A DNA stretch of 64,000 nt from Theobroma cacao. Lineage: Eukaryota > Streptophyta > Magnoliopsida > Malvales > Malvaceae. The stretch spans positions 35,608,041 through 35,672,040 of the forward strand of contig NC_030850.1 of assembly GCF_000208745.1 (NCBI RefSeq), in the 5' to 3' direction. A program made the position numbers and the translations under genes. Under the pieces are notes generated by a model that made no database searches, was not told the DNA's origin, and was given only the letters and a program-made list of their open reading frames with translations. Shown piece by piece: positions 37,399 through 49,370 of this stretch (position 1 is the first letter of the stretch; the number at the start of each line of letters is the position of its first letter).

Positions 37399-39766
37399 AG
37401 CCCAAGCGAAAACAGCAGGATATATCAGAATACGAGAAGCAGAGGCTATCGAGAATTGCAGAGAACAGAGCCAGAATGGAGGCTCTGGGTCTGTCCAAAA
37501 TGGCTTCTTTTTTGATGGGTTCGTCGCGGAATTCGAGTAAGCTTAAAGGAAAGCGCAAGGTCGTTGAGGATGATGAAGATTACAGGCCCAATGATGAGGA
37601 AGACCATGACGACGATGATAATGATGATAAACTTGATGATGATTATGATGATGAGGAGGACTTTCGGAGTAAGAAAACGCCTCAGTCTCGTAAAAACAAG
37701 GTGGGTGCTCAGTTACAATTCAGCCCTTGTTTGTGTTTAAGGAGCCTGAAAAGTACATTGTTGAAATAATAAGTATGGTCTAATCCTAAAATTAATACAA
37801 CATTCGATTAAGTTGTTAGGAAATGAAACCACTTCTAAGACTTGTATTTGCTCTCTGGTTGTTGCTTGTTTTGCTCTTGGTGAAGTTGATGATAAAGTTG
37901 AATTTTTTTAGTGTGTCAACGCTATCTTAAGGTTTTAAGGACAATGAATCTCCTTTTGTTTTACGCTCTATTTTTTTATTTGCTTTGGTTTGTGTTTTAG
38001 CAGCAATGGTTAGTGGGACTACGTGTATAATGGTCATACTTCTTGCCTTGAGCCATCTAGTTATAGTTAAAGAACTTCTTTGATTTTCTCTTTCTCCAGG
38101 TGAAGAATAAAGGCTCAAAACCTAAGAGGAAAGCTCCTGTTCTAAAACATTTGAGTAGTTCAGATTGTGTTGATGATGATGATGAATTGATGAAGGTCAG
38201 TTTTGATGACTAATGGAGCAAATATTGTTTCGTTGCTAGGTTCTTGAGTTGTTGAGCTTGGTAGAACATATTGCCCAGCTTTTGTTTCCTAGGATTTTCA
38301 GCTTATTCTAAATGTTTAGTTTTATTGCGAGACTAAGCTTTTGGGAGTGATATACAGGCAATTGCTCTGTCTCTGCAAGATTCTGGTGAAGTTTCAGGTG
38401 CTGTACAAGCAGATGTGCAAGATGCTACTTTCACTGGAAGAAAGGGGAATGCTCGATTAAAGAAGAAAAAATCGGTTTGTTTGATTCAGAATTGGTGTTT
38501 AGATTTCAAGAATTACACTATTTGGCTCTCCTTCCCCTTAATTTGTATTTTCTTGGTTTTCTTTTCGTTTGTGGATCACAGTTCACCAGTCGGGTGCAGA
38601 TGACTGAGGATGAAATGGTTGTGCACTTCTTTCAGTTTGATGGTAATTTCTGACGCCTGTCCATGTCTCTCTCTCTCTCTTATGGAGGTTCATAATTTTA
38701 ACGAAGTAATCTTACCATTGAAAACTTAGAAAATATGAACCATGTGCGTTTTACATTAGCATTGCTCTTGAAAACCAAAAGCTTATAGGCCAGAAGAATC
38801 TTGGAGTGGAGAGTTGCAACCCATTTGAGATGCTATAAGTTATTTTATGTGATTCCTGTTGATTTTGCTGTCGAAAATCATTCCTCAAATTAGTCGGGAT
38901 TTGTTCTATCAAACAACATCATCAATTATATAGCATTATCACGGCATGTGGAAGAAATTGGTGCCAAAGGCTCTGGTAACAGCATTTAGCTAAGTAGTAG
39001 GATTTTGGTTTATTTGCCTAAATTGCATGTTTCAATAACTCGAAACCTATTTCTGAACCCACTTAATGCACATAACACTATATCGATTGTTAGTATTATT
39101 ATCTCTCTATTCTTGAAGATGTTTTTGTTCATTGATGAAAAGCATTGTTGGCTACCAGAAGCTGGAAAAGGAGGCATTTCTATGAGAGATTTACGAAGAG
39201 TAGCTATTGCACATGATTTTATTTGGACAGATAAGGAGCTGTCTGATATGATCCATTGCTTTGATGTCGACAGAGATGGGAAGGTCAGTACATACTTTAG
39301 GTTGCAATTTTTTCCCCCAACAAATAACTATGTATAAGTGAGTTATGATCTATATTGGTAAAAATGAAATGCCCCATGTTCTTGACATTTATTCTCTGAT
39401 CAAAAGAAAAACATAGACGAAGTAAATAAAGTTCATTCAGCATTGTTTATCTTTGTGTGTCAGTGTTCCCACACAAGCAAGGACCAGCAGGTAAGATGTA
39501 GGTCTTTCAACAATTTTCTCTTGAACCATTGTCTGTTGCAACACGTGTCACATGTAATGCTTGCCTTGATCTGAAGTTTGGAAACTAGCAGATTAGCTTC
39601 CCATTGCATCATAAACATTCATGACTTCCAAGATGATATTTGACTTCTATTACTTAATTAAGAATCTACTCAACCCTTCTCATTGGTTTCCCTGCAGCTA
39701 AATCTTGATGATTTCCGGAAGATTGTCAGCAGATGCAACATGTTACAAACATCTGATAATTCTTAA
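37266..39766 (+). CDS. acidic nuclear-type protein with UIM and centrin-like EF-hand pair
   Basis: Six exons: 37266-37700, 38100-38195, 38358-38474, 38582-38642, 39159-39283, 39698-39766; 300 aa. Residues 1-50 are basic then very acidic (an E-run). Residues 56-76 form a helix, EYEKQRLSRIAENRARMEALG, resembling a motif of nuclear proteins such as WDR76. Residues 99-137 are a long Asp/Glu tract. Around residues 170-186, DDDDELMKAIALSLQDS fits the ubiquitin-interacting motif (acidic cap, Leu-x-x-Ala-x-x-x-Ser) and is split by an exon boundary. Residues 222-290 resemble the C-terminal half of centrin: TEDEMVVHFFQFD leads into a degenerate first loop, and the second loop DVDRDGKLNLDD has Asp at 1, 3, 5 and 12, with Asp in place of the usual Glu at 12. 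Basic K-rich segments suggest nuclear targeting. Function is not known to me; Ca2+- or Mg2+-modulated recognition of ubiquitin is an inference. Confidence 0.85.
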
Positions 39767-40224
39767 TGAAATTGCAGTATTCTTCTTTCTTTTATTGTAC
39801 AAGTTATCAGATAAATGTGTTCAAGCTCAAATCTATAACATTATTCTAGTTATAATCTGAGCAAAGAAACAGCATGATCACCGCACATGCATGTGATTAT
39901 CATTCCCATTTCTCTTACCAAAACTCACGGATAAATTTCACTTGCAAAGTGTTTATAAAGAAGTTGAGCACAACTATGTAATCCAGTAATTCCCACTTGA
40001 AAGATCTACTGTCAATGCATGGTAATACAATGAAGGAAAGTTGCTTCTTACCCGTCACACCTTGGGGTATGTTTTTCTAAGAGTCCATAAAGACCAGCAA
40101 GTAATACGTTCAACAAAGGCTACACCTCAAAGTCAAACATCTGTTTTTTTTTTTCAATTTTCTACATTTCATTTTTTACCAGCCATGAAGTTGCATCAAA
40201 GAACGAAAGGGTAAAACCAGGTGG
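39767..40224. other. convergent 3' ends
   Basis: The plus-strand EF-hand gene and the minus-strand VAP27 gene end 458 bases apart. The interval holds both 3' UTRs and nothing else recognisable. Confidence 0.5.
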
Positions 40225-43200
40225 TCATGTTCTTTTCAAGAGGTATCCCAAAACGATGCCAACCAAGCCAACAAGAATTACATATATGAATGGAATACCA
40301 CCATGACTTCTTTTGGCTTCTCGTCTCAAGAGATCCTGCAAATTAAATTTCAATGTAAGGCGTGCAATACAGCTATTAATGTAACCTAACCCTGTGACCT
40401 CATTGATGTTAAATGATTACAGGATAACAAATTGTCAGCAGCATTTTCTATTTATTATTTTTCATTTTAAACCCCTTTTCCTTATAAGTCTCTCTAACCC
40501 CTTGTAGAATCTCATTTTCAGTCTCTGTTTCAACACAGAGACAATAATAAGTTATTGACAACTGGATCATGACTGCGGATGAATGATCATGCAATTACAT
40601 AGCTAACATATTGGCAATTGGTCCTTAATTCCTAAACCTTTCCGTTGTGTCTTTAGGGCCCAAAGATTTAATTCCATAGTACTCTGCAAGAAAATCTTAT
40701 GAAATAGGCAGTAACTTACCAGTTCTTGCTGAAGCTTGTTATTTAGATTAACGGCAGAGTTCTTCTCTTCAGTTAGCTTGGAAATAAGAGATCTTGCCTG
40801 CAATTAAATGTATCATTCAGAGTAAAAATGCCACAGTGTAGCATCAACCATTCAAGTAGATGATAATTCTCTAACATATTTCAATTAGATTATTATTATG
40901 GTAAATCTTGTAAAAGAGCCATGAACATGGATATGATGATTAAAAATTTAGCAGTTATTATCTTAAAAGGTGATGGTTCCACATCTTAAGCAGGGGGTTG
41001 TTAGATCCATATGTTTAATCCTAATTGGCATCAGGATAAAAAAGACAAGTAAAAGATTATCTAATCCAAGTGCTTAAATCACCCAATGTCACCTAGATGG
41101 GGTTGTAATAATGGTCAAAACCACTATCTGGATGAGGAATTTCAGTGCCGACAGGATTGTCTAGCATATCGGGGAGACTTTTCATCATATCAAAAAAAGG
41201 GAGACGAGTCCTTCCATATCCCTGGAGACAGTGTTCATATTTTTACACTTCTAACTAGTCCTAATTGACAGGTCTAAACATGCACCAAGAAAATTGAAGA
41301 AAAAAAAATCGAGGTAATATCACCATCCAAGTGACATGCATGTTCAGCCCTACTATAGGAAGTTTAACTTGAAATTAATTTGCTTCTTGTGAGGGAATCA
41401 CTCTCTGTACATAGAAGTTAACTAAAACACAAGAAAAGTTACAAAAGCATATGAACTAGATAAGGTTAAAACAAGGAAAGAAGTGCCATATAGCATCAAA
41501 GGGTATATTAAAATTGCTCTCTTTACACCACTATGTATAGACTGCATGCAGGCCTGATGCTAAGATCGTTATTTTCATTAAAATTGAATATCATATGACA
41601 CCTAGTCTATCCCGAAGGAAAATAATGACAACCAAAAAGACTACAACTTAACAAGTAGATTTTCTTCCAAATGAAGAAATGAACCCCATAATAATGACAT
41701 GATAATGATAAAAATATCTAGTAAACTAACATACTTAAAAACCCAAAATCAAGGTGGTCAGCGGAACCATGTTTGATAATCGGTGAGTTATGAAAAACAC
41801 ATAGGTCAAGAAAATTTCCACACTAAAGATTCATGTATGATTACCAGTATTGTCAATGCATTCTTCAACATGTACAGTTCAAAAAATTAATTACGCTATT
41901 TTCCTAAACTATGCCAAATATGGAAATGGAAAAGCCAACCATATGCAATTACTACGAACTGCTATCATGAATGGCATGATTCACTTCATTAGTTTAGATA
42001 AAGCCTGCCAACATTTCTTACAAGGGCTTTGAAAATTTGATGCTCGATGCTAAAGTACCAATGAGAAAGAGACAGAGAGAGAGAGTGTGTTTACATCAGA
42101 TGAGTTATCTTGAGGTTCATGCCGCTCAACATGAGCTCTTGACACCTGCAGGTACAATCATGTAACCACAATACAACTCATTAATATTCAGAAGGAACAT
42201 GCTAATCAAAACTAAATGCTTATTCAAAGTCAAATACAAAAACAAGGAATACTCACAGCTGTAAATTCTGCAGCATTCAAGCTGCCATTGTCTGAGACTG
42301 AAGCCCTGGGTGAAGAGCCTTCCTCAGATCCTTCTCGAACTGGGGATGGAGGTCGTGGAGGAGCAACATAAACAACCCTCAACTTGCACTCCTCAACATG
42401 ATGCCCAGATTCCTTATTGAACTAACATATTTAAAAGCAAACAGTCAGAAAACAAAAACCCATTTTTCCAAATCCGATCCAATAGAGTTTCTATAAATAC
42501 CATCTCTGGAGTTATATCCTTTGGTGTAGCTCCAGGACTAGCAACCACACTCTGAAGTAAAAACTTATCCTTGCATTGCATATCAGGAGGTGTTTCCTTT
42601 TGAGCTTGCATTGTAACTGATATTCCATAAATCAACCAATAAGTAACTTGGAAAAAGAAATTATAAAGTTGATAATAAAGCTGAATAGCTAATGATTACC
42701 ATGAAATTAACAGACAAGAAAAGAAGAAATAAATTACTACAATTAAACATGATTAAATAAAATAATGATAGCTAAGTCCAAATTTTGTGCGAGAGAGGGA
42801 CAAGGAGAGAAACCTATAACGTTGCACGTAGACCTAGGCAGCACAACTCCAGTGTTAGGCCTTACACAGTACTTCTTTGGATTTGTCGTTTTGACCTGCA
42901 AAAAAGACAAACAAAATTCACATCCAAAAGATACGCAGACTAAGTAAAATCAAAGTCTTTTAGGTAAAAGAAATCCCAGAAAAACTTTCCCAGAAGAAAC
43001 TTGAGAAATCCTTCGGGGAAAAAAATAGCAGACATACGAGATATAAGAATAAACACAATTACCTTAAAAGCCACATAATTGTCGGTCTTGTTGGACAAGT
43101 TTAGAGAACACGAGATCTGCTTCCTCAATTCAACTAATTCAGGAACAGGAAATGTTAAGAATTAGAAAACAGCTGAAGACGTAACTTATAACCAAGACAT

Positions 43201-43315
43201 GGATCTGGAAAGCAGCGCAAACTCTAAAATTTTGATAAGGAAAGGGTTCGGGATGATGCTTACAGGGAAACTGGAGCTCTTGAGGCTCGATGCTGAGAAG
43301 TTCGCCGGTGCTCAT
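40225..43315 (-). CDS. VAP27: VAP27-type vesicle-associated membrane protein (VAP family)
   Basis: Tail-anchored ER protein whose MSP domain binds FFAT motifs at ER-plasma membrane and other contact sites. Eight exons: 43315-43264, 43133-43063, 42895-42814, 42616-42501, 42421-42257, 42145-42095, 40797-40720, 40335-40225; 241 aa. The MSP domain covers residues 1-125: MSTGELLSIEPQELQFPFEL, LSNKTDNYVAFKVKTTNPKK, and CVRPNTGVVLPRST, the VAP signature loop. A Pro/Ser-rich linker follows (APPRPPSPVREGSEEGSSP). A coiled coil comes next (ARSLISKLTEEKNSAVNLNN), and last a hydrophobic C-terminal anchor GIPFIYVILVGLVGIVLGYL with a short KRT tail. Length and layout match PVA12/VAP27-1. Intron 6 is long (about 1.3 kb). 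Confidence 0.95.
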
Positions 43316-44630
43316 CGCGACTGGATCGGTGAGAAAGGCAGCCGGAGTTACAAGCGATTAGGAGCTTTCGGCGACTATTCAAAAAAGGCGGTGGAGTTTC
43401 TGGTTCACCGGCGAGAGAGGAAATAAGAGTGAAAGAGAGGGGGGTAAGTGAGAGCGAGGGATTTAGACAATGGGTGACCGGTCTTCGAGAGAGCTAAAAA
43501 GCAAAGAAAGTGGGACAGTGATGTTTGTCTTGCTTTCGACTTGACTGCGGTTGTGTTTCCGGTTTCCTATTTTACAGTATCATGCGGTTCCATTTAAGGC
43601 TATAATTGTCTTTTGGTCCCCCGAGAATGATTTGGACTTTCGAGTTTGAAAGTACCCACAAAAGGAAAAAGAACACACTCTCTTCTAAAACCCAAATTAT
43701 TTTCCGAGATAAGGAAGAAAAATTGTTGACCGTTTGGAAATCCAAAATTCCTAGTACTACTCTCAAACCCCCCCCAAAGAGAATGGAGTAGCATGTAAGG
43801 CACAACATAGATTTGATGACTCCTTTGTCGGAATAAACAATTAAGTTAGTTAGGTAGTTTGAGTGCTCGCAGGTGGAGATTGAGAATGGTAGGCTGGTAG
43901 CAACTATCACGAAGCAACTCTTGGTGGGAATATTTGGTACCAATAGGGGAGAATGTTGGGGAGCAATTTGCTCATTTTCTTGCCCATTGAACTCTCTTTC
44001 ATTCATCTCCCTGCCCCTGTTGCTTATCATTCCTGCTTCATGTCCTTGTCTATTCAACAGGTTCCCTCCAATCCTGTCACACCAAAGACTGCATTTCTTT
44101 CCAGAATGCTCTTTTTCTTTATATTTTACCCCTAATATCCCTGCATTTTCTGTTGTAAAACATAACCAAGCTTAATGTATATACCAGCCACCTGAATATC
44201 TAAGTAGAGTTTCACTCCTTTCGAGTTTCAAACGAGCATATTTACCTTTTCTTGATCTGTTATAAATACTGGAACATAATACTTTTCACCCCCATGTATG
44301 AGATGGGTGAGATACAAACAGTTGGTGACATATATATCTTCTATCAACCCTATTGATACCTCTGCATTCATTTTTGACATTCGGAGCACACCTGCTCTTA
44401 TCATTCAAAGAAAAAACATTTCTATAAGCTATTCAATGCAAATAACATTCTTACATTTATGTTAACAGGCTGCCTAATAACTGTACTATAACAAAATGTA
44501 GAGACATTTTATTTGATTTGTATACTCTGTATAACAAAATGTAGAGAGATTTTATTTGATTTATACACTCATAGATCCTATATCAAGTCACAATTCTGCT
44601 TTTAGTTTATGATACCAGTAGTAATTAGCA
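43316..44630. other. spacer between VAP27 promoter and next gene
   Basis: This contains the VAP27 promoter (GA-rich near 43430-43450) and, toward 44630, the 3' UTR of the plastid membrane protein gene. A near-perfect direct repeat 'taacaaaatgtagaga.attttatttgattt' occurs at about 44488 and 44530. ORFs at 43572-44057 show no family features. Confidence 0.4.
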
Positions 44631-45641
44631 TTAAGCATCAGCAGAAGCAGAAGACTGCTGTTGACGAGCTCGAGCAGTAAATCCAGCAAACCAAGCAACC
44701 CTCATGAGTTGCACGCCAAGGATAAGCACCCACCAGCACACCAGGCCCCTGATAGTGTGCATCATCCATGCTGGTGCACTGAGTTCAGCCCCAAGTTTCA
44801 ACCCCCTCATTAGCTGCAGCACACGGTAAGCCTCATACACAACTGGGGTCACCAACCAAACCGGTGACTGCCAATGCCATGTCAACATCTCAGTCAGCAT
44901 CTGTACTGAAAGAAGCAGAATGTAGGGGCCCAATAGAACTGCATATGGGATGAAAGGCAGCTGAGGTTGGAGGTAGCCCTTTTGGGATCCAAATAGTATC
45001 ATCAAGGGGATCACAAGTCCAGTCAAAGTTGCAACTATGTTCCAGAACTGATAACTGAAAGGAGGCTTGCTCTTGGAAGCTTGTCCCAGGTTCTTCGACC
45101 GGGCACAATAATCTGCCATGAGGAGAAAAAGGGTTGCACCCAGATTGAAGATGCAGTCAAGTCCAATCAAGGAAAGAAGACTGACCACATTCGGGCCAAG
45201 GAATATGGTAGATATTGGCAACCACAGAGTGGGTACCATGCCTGTGCTGAGGAGAAGAGAAGGGCCCAGCAACCACAATGGCCATTTAAGAAACTGAAGC
45301 TGTACCACTGGCTGATTAGTTGCATCAGTGAGATCTTCAGCTTTAGCTGCCGAAGATTCGCCTCTGTTGTCAGAACGCAGACTTTCAAATATTTCAGATG
45401 ATTTTTCCAAGAAGTTATCACCTGCTTTCTCAGTTGGAGCATATGTGACTGGTGAAGGTTCCCACTTGGATAACTTTGTGCAGCAAACAGGGGACTGCCT
45501 AATGTGGATATGACGGACGGTGCGCACATGTGTCACCTTTGAGGCTTTCAACAATTGCATGCTTTTGGAATGAGCCTGAGGAATTCTAGTGATAGACATG
45601 GTAGAAGGAGATTGAGCCAGAGAAGACATTCCTTGGTTCAT
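44631..45641 (-). CDS. conserved plastid multi-pass membrane protein (At3g60590-like)
   Basis: Single coding exon, 336 aa. Residues 1-60 are Ser/Arg/His-rich with few acids and look like a chloroplast transit peptide; the start could also be the Met at residue 5 or 15. An acidic, Ser-rich soluble stretch follows (about 68-110). Then come five or six hydrophobic segments: about 118-145, 152-176, 200-217, 231-250, 260-275 and 296-318. The C-terminus is hydrophilic (ARARQQQSS). By memory it resembles Arabidopsis At3g60590, a plant protein of unknown function reported in chloroplast envelope surveys; some databases label it cytochrome P450-like, but I see no P450 heme motif (FxxGxRxCxG). A splice donor at about 46627 suggests a non-coding first exon. 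Confidence 0.8.
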   Translation of the reverse strand: MNQGMSSLAQSPSTMSITRIPQAHSKSMQLLKASKVTHVRTVRHIHIRQSPVCCTKLSKWEPSPVTYAPTEKAGDNFLEKSSEIFESLRSDNRGESSAAKAEDLTDATNQPVVQLQFLKWPLWLLGPSLLLSTGMVPTLWLPISTIFLGPNVVSLLSLIGLDCIFNLGATLFLLMADYCARSKNLGQASKSKPPFSYQFWNIVATLTGLVIPLMILFGSQKGYLQPQLPFIPYAVLLGPYILLLSVQMLTEMLTWHWQSPVWLVTPVVYEAYRVLQLMRGLKLGAELSAPAWMMHTIRGLVCWWVLILGVQLMRVAWFAGFTARARQQQSSASADA

Positions 45642-47960
45642 AACTAATATCTTCAGCAGCCCAGATAAGATGACATGGCTTTTATTCTCTGAGACATATA
45701 TAAGATGTTAGTAGGATAACTTGATCCTGAAAGATTAAACATCATTGAATGGCTGTTTCCTAATAAATTTCTCTTTGTAGAATCATAAACTTTCAGCAAA
45801 GTTATGCATGAAATACATATTATGTTAATGAAAGTACTATAACAACCCACTCTCCAATCTCAAAAGATCCTGATTGGATAAATACAGTGGAAGAAGCGAA
45901 AAAAATAAAAGTTTGTATGACAACTGTCCAAGTACTTAATGATATCACAACAATTAAACATAAATCTCAGTTAAAGAGCCACCATCTTCAATGAAGAAAC
46001 CCTTTCCAGCATCTAAAACTAGTGACAAGTACAACAAACTTGCATCTTGCCAACACAGTCAAAGCCAGCTTACATGTGCAAGAAAGCAATGCAATGTTTA
46101 CTTACCGAAAACCAACAGCTACTAGATATTTTACACAGATAGGGAATTTGTAATTTATATTTTTTTTCCTTACAAAGAAAGAAAAAAAACTAAACCATCG
46201 GAATCTCAGTAAAAATAAAGGCTAATTATAATAGTTGAATTATATTTTATTATTTAGACAATAAATCATACTCTTTGAATGACCAATTAACAATTCATCA
46301 TTGGGTTCTCTATGAATTTCATAAATACCAAAATATAGTTCTTCAAAACCTTAAGAACCAAGCTCGAACAGCACCCATATCTCCATATGAAACAACCACA
46401 ATTACTATCACAAAGTAAAATTGAGAGTTCAGAATTCGAATTTATGCAATAAATAATCAGAACTGAGAAGAAAGAGAAAAAATAAGAGAATTTTAAAAAA
46501 TTAGTATTGTAAATGACAAACGTGATTGTTGTGTATAACTCAATCGAATATATTAAATTCAGTACCCTCTGAACAAATTTCTTCCCCATTAGAATAAAAA
46601 AATTAATTTAAAAAAATCCGGATTTACCTGGTTGAATAGAAAATGAATCCACAAGCTACCCTTAGCTCCTCGTGATATTCATCCCCATTTCTCAGGGACG
46701 ATGCTGCTTTGCTGAGAGTGGGAAAATCCTACAATCAGAGCCCTTCTACTTTTCTTCCCCTCTGGTTTTCAATTTTAAGTGGCAGGAGTAAAGAAACGTT
46801 TTTTAGTTTTCGTTCTTCGGCCGAAAAGGATTTGTTTTTCCTTCATAAAGGCATCAGAACAGATCCGGTTCGAGTTCGAGGCCGGGCCTTCCATTGATAG
46901 TAAGCTAGGAACACAGGCTACATGGACACCAAGCCCGACCAGACATGTTGGGAATCAGGCCTTGGTTTGTCCTTCGCCAGAAACATGACAGATTTAAAGA
47001 GTTCATGGCTACAATGTATGTATATCAAAGAAGCAACTTAGCAATTTTTAATATAAAATCAAATTTCATAATGTTGGAGAGAACTACATTTATTATGTAA
47101 TTAAAGTTTTATTGAAAATAAAGAAAAGCTATCACTTGTAACTTTTGTTTTGTAACTGGAAATTAATTTATCCAAAGAATTTTGCTGTGAAAATCATTTT
47201 ATTAAAAAATTTAATATTTTTATATTTTGGATAAATTATGAAAAATACTTTTTGTTATCACCCTGTAAAAATTATTTTTCACCATGATTTCATAAATATT
47301 TCTCCAAGATATCGAAAAAATATAAATATTTATCAATCATATAAGTATAAAATTTGATATATAAAGTACGATTATCTTTATAATTATCCATTAGTCACTT
47401 TTAATGTAAAATTTTGAATTCACATTTCTTACTCTTTTAAAAAGACGGATTTAATTCCGTTGATAAGAAAATTTTTGAGGTTCACTTTTTGTATTTTCTA
47501 TTTTTCTAACATAAGAAATTGTGAAAAAAGAAATTGTGATATTATTTACACTAATAATCACAATTCATGTTATGGGAGTTTTTATTAGGGAGTAAAAGAT
47601 TTTGAATGAACCCCGACGCCTGTGAGTAAAAGATTTTGAATGAACCGCAACGCCTCTAACTACTGTGTAATAGTGAGACATGTACTTTCCCATGTCAAAG
47701 GACAGCTTCACCAGGGTGTTTTTCATGAACTAGAAACAATTTAAGGGAAAAAGAATGCATGAAATTAAGCATGTGTTAAAGAAAAAAAAGACATTTGATG
47801 TAAGGAGGCAGATCAATCCTCATAAACATATCAAAAAAGTATCAGTAATTGACTGCAGGATGCACCTGCATTTGTATACTAAACCCAAAAAAAAAAAACT
47901 ATATAACCACAATAGTACGAGGTTTACTATGTTCTGAGGCTTTCCTGTTCTGTTTTCCCA
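45642..47960. other. 5' region of plastid membrane protein gene and spacer
   Basis: A CAG/GTAAAT donor on the minus strand near 46627 fits a 5'-UTR exon at about 46630-46900 and a UTR intron. From 47000 on the DNA is AT-rich. A 34-base tandem repeat lies at 47590-47657. No other gene recognised. Confidence 0.4.
47590..47657. repeat. 34-bp tandem repeat, two copies
   Basis: 'gagtaaaagattttgaatga' plus 14 further bases occurs at 47590-47623 and again at 47624-47657, with only a few differences near the end of the unit. Confidence 0.85.
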
Positions 47961-49370
47961 TCAGAGAATGGGGATTGGGGAGCTGAGTTGGAACGAGTGT
48001 ATGAGATCAGAGTCTGGCAAGTTGAGAGGAGGCAAAGAAAAATGGCCGTAAGTAGAGCTGCCTCTCCTAATTTCTTGCATGGTCAACAGAGCTGCAACTG
48101 TGTTTCTAAATATTCCTTTCCCTGCCACCGTTATCGCTTCCCTTCGTTGTTTCAGCCTGTCTTCTTCGTCCACTGGAAATACTTCATCAATGGTGTTTTC
48201 ACATTCCTTAACCAGCTTGGAAAGGAGATCAGTTGTGAAAAACGGTTGCTGCAGCACTTTCTGGATGTAGGGCAAACGCAATAAGCCACCCGTTCGCTTG
48301 TCATATTTCTTCAATATCTTTGCCAAACCTGCAGAACCCAAAACATTGCCTGGTAAATTTGTTTACCAGAGAAAGGGAAAAGGCCAATTTCTACAGGACA
48401 GGGACTCATGATAATATGGAACAAAGCTTGTCAGGGTGACTACCTGTGTAATTGACATTGCTATAATTCTCTAAGAGGACCATTTCTCCATGGAAATCGA
48501 CAATGTCTTTTCTAATTTTTGCCATTCCATCTTTATACTTTGTTTCTGATGGCTTAGTTCCATCCGGCCCCCATGTGTCTATCACTCTCTTAATCCTCTG
48601 CTGCAATTCCTGAAATTTATAAATCCTTGCTTCAAACTTCTATTCATTTTATTTTAAATATCGAGCAATTGAAAATCGAAATTGTACCAACAACTTCAAT
48701 GGATCGATGTATGAATACAATATCTCCAACGTCTAGTAACACACCTGATTAAAACTCTAACTATTCTAAGAAGTATTCATCGTATGTGTCATGGTAATTT
48801 AATTACTACTTTTTTATATAAAAAAATGTCAACTTATTCATTAAAATAAATAAATAATTCGCTTCCTTAGAGCGATACACACTTGCTAGCGCCTAGATGA
48901 AGCTTTCTTGTATCAGATACGAAAGAAGGAAGAAAAATACTCCTATTGCGTGCTTTCCCAACTTCTGAGTTAGCCTGGGATTGTTTGATGAGTCATTTGA
49001 GTTGACTCGGTTGAGTACACCAACTGGCCGACCAAAAATGCTTCACTTAACAGTTACTATATTTATATTTTAATCTTCTTTATTTTATGGTCATGCCAAC
49101 CGTTTTCATGGTAATAAAACTCACCTTATGTCGGATGATGAAGTCCTCCTCTTGTTCCATGAAGAAAACATTAAACTTATCGATCTCATTGTTCAACAAG
49201 TACACAAATTGGGCCTCCGCTTTCCCATACTCCATCGACTCCGCCGACAGCAGCGGAGCCGAAGAAATCAACCTAACAAGCTTCTTCAGCTCCTTGTAGT
49301 TCAAGAAGTTGTCCCGCCAGGCCGGTAAAGTTTCCTCGATTTGCTGCTTTAATATCTTCCCAAACTTCAT
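47961..49370 (-). CDS. SPX: SPX domain-containing protein (SPX1/2/3 type)
   Basis: Stand-alone SPX protein. In plants these sense inositol pyrophosphates and, when phosphate is plentiful, bind PHR transcription factors and block phosphate-starvation genes. Three exons: 49370-49125, 48609-48444, 48328-47961, joined in phase; 259 aa, usual for the subfamily. The SPX domain spans residues 1-165. [20 protein letters not shown] and LNYKELKKL form the N-terminal helical hairpin with the Tyr/Lys ligand surface. [19 protein letters not shown] is the long helix, and [14 protein letters not shown] with its Lys cluster is the third part. The C-terminal tail (about 90 residues) has no added EXS, RING or MFS domain, so it is not PHO1 or an SPX transporter. 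By position it matches At2g45130 (SPX3). Confidence 0.95.

Noticed and set aside
37049..37558. 169-codon minus-strand ORF, Ser-rich
   Set aside because: Antisense shadow of the acidic first exon of the UIM/EF-hand gene; the Ser runs arise from the complementary GAA/GAG repeats.
43199..43426. 75-codon plus-strand ORF over VAP27 exon 1
   Set aside because: It is antisense to the start of the VAP27 coding exon and its leader; no family features.
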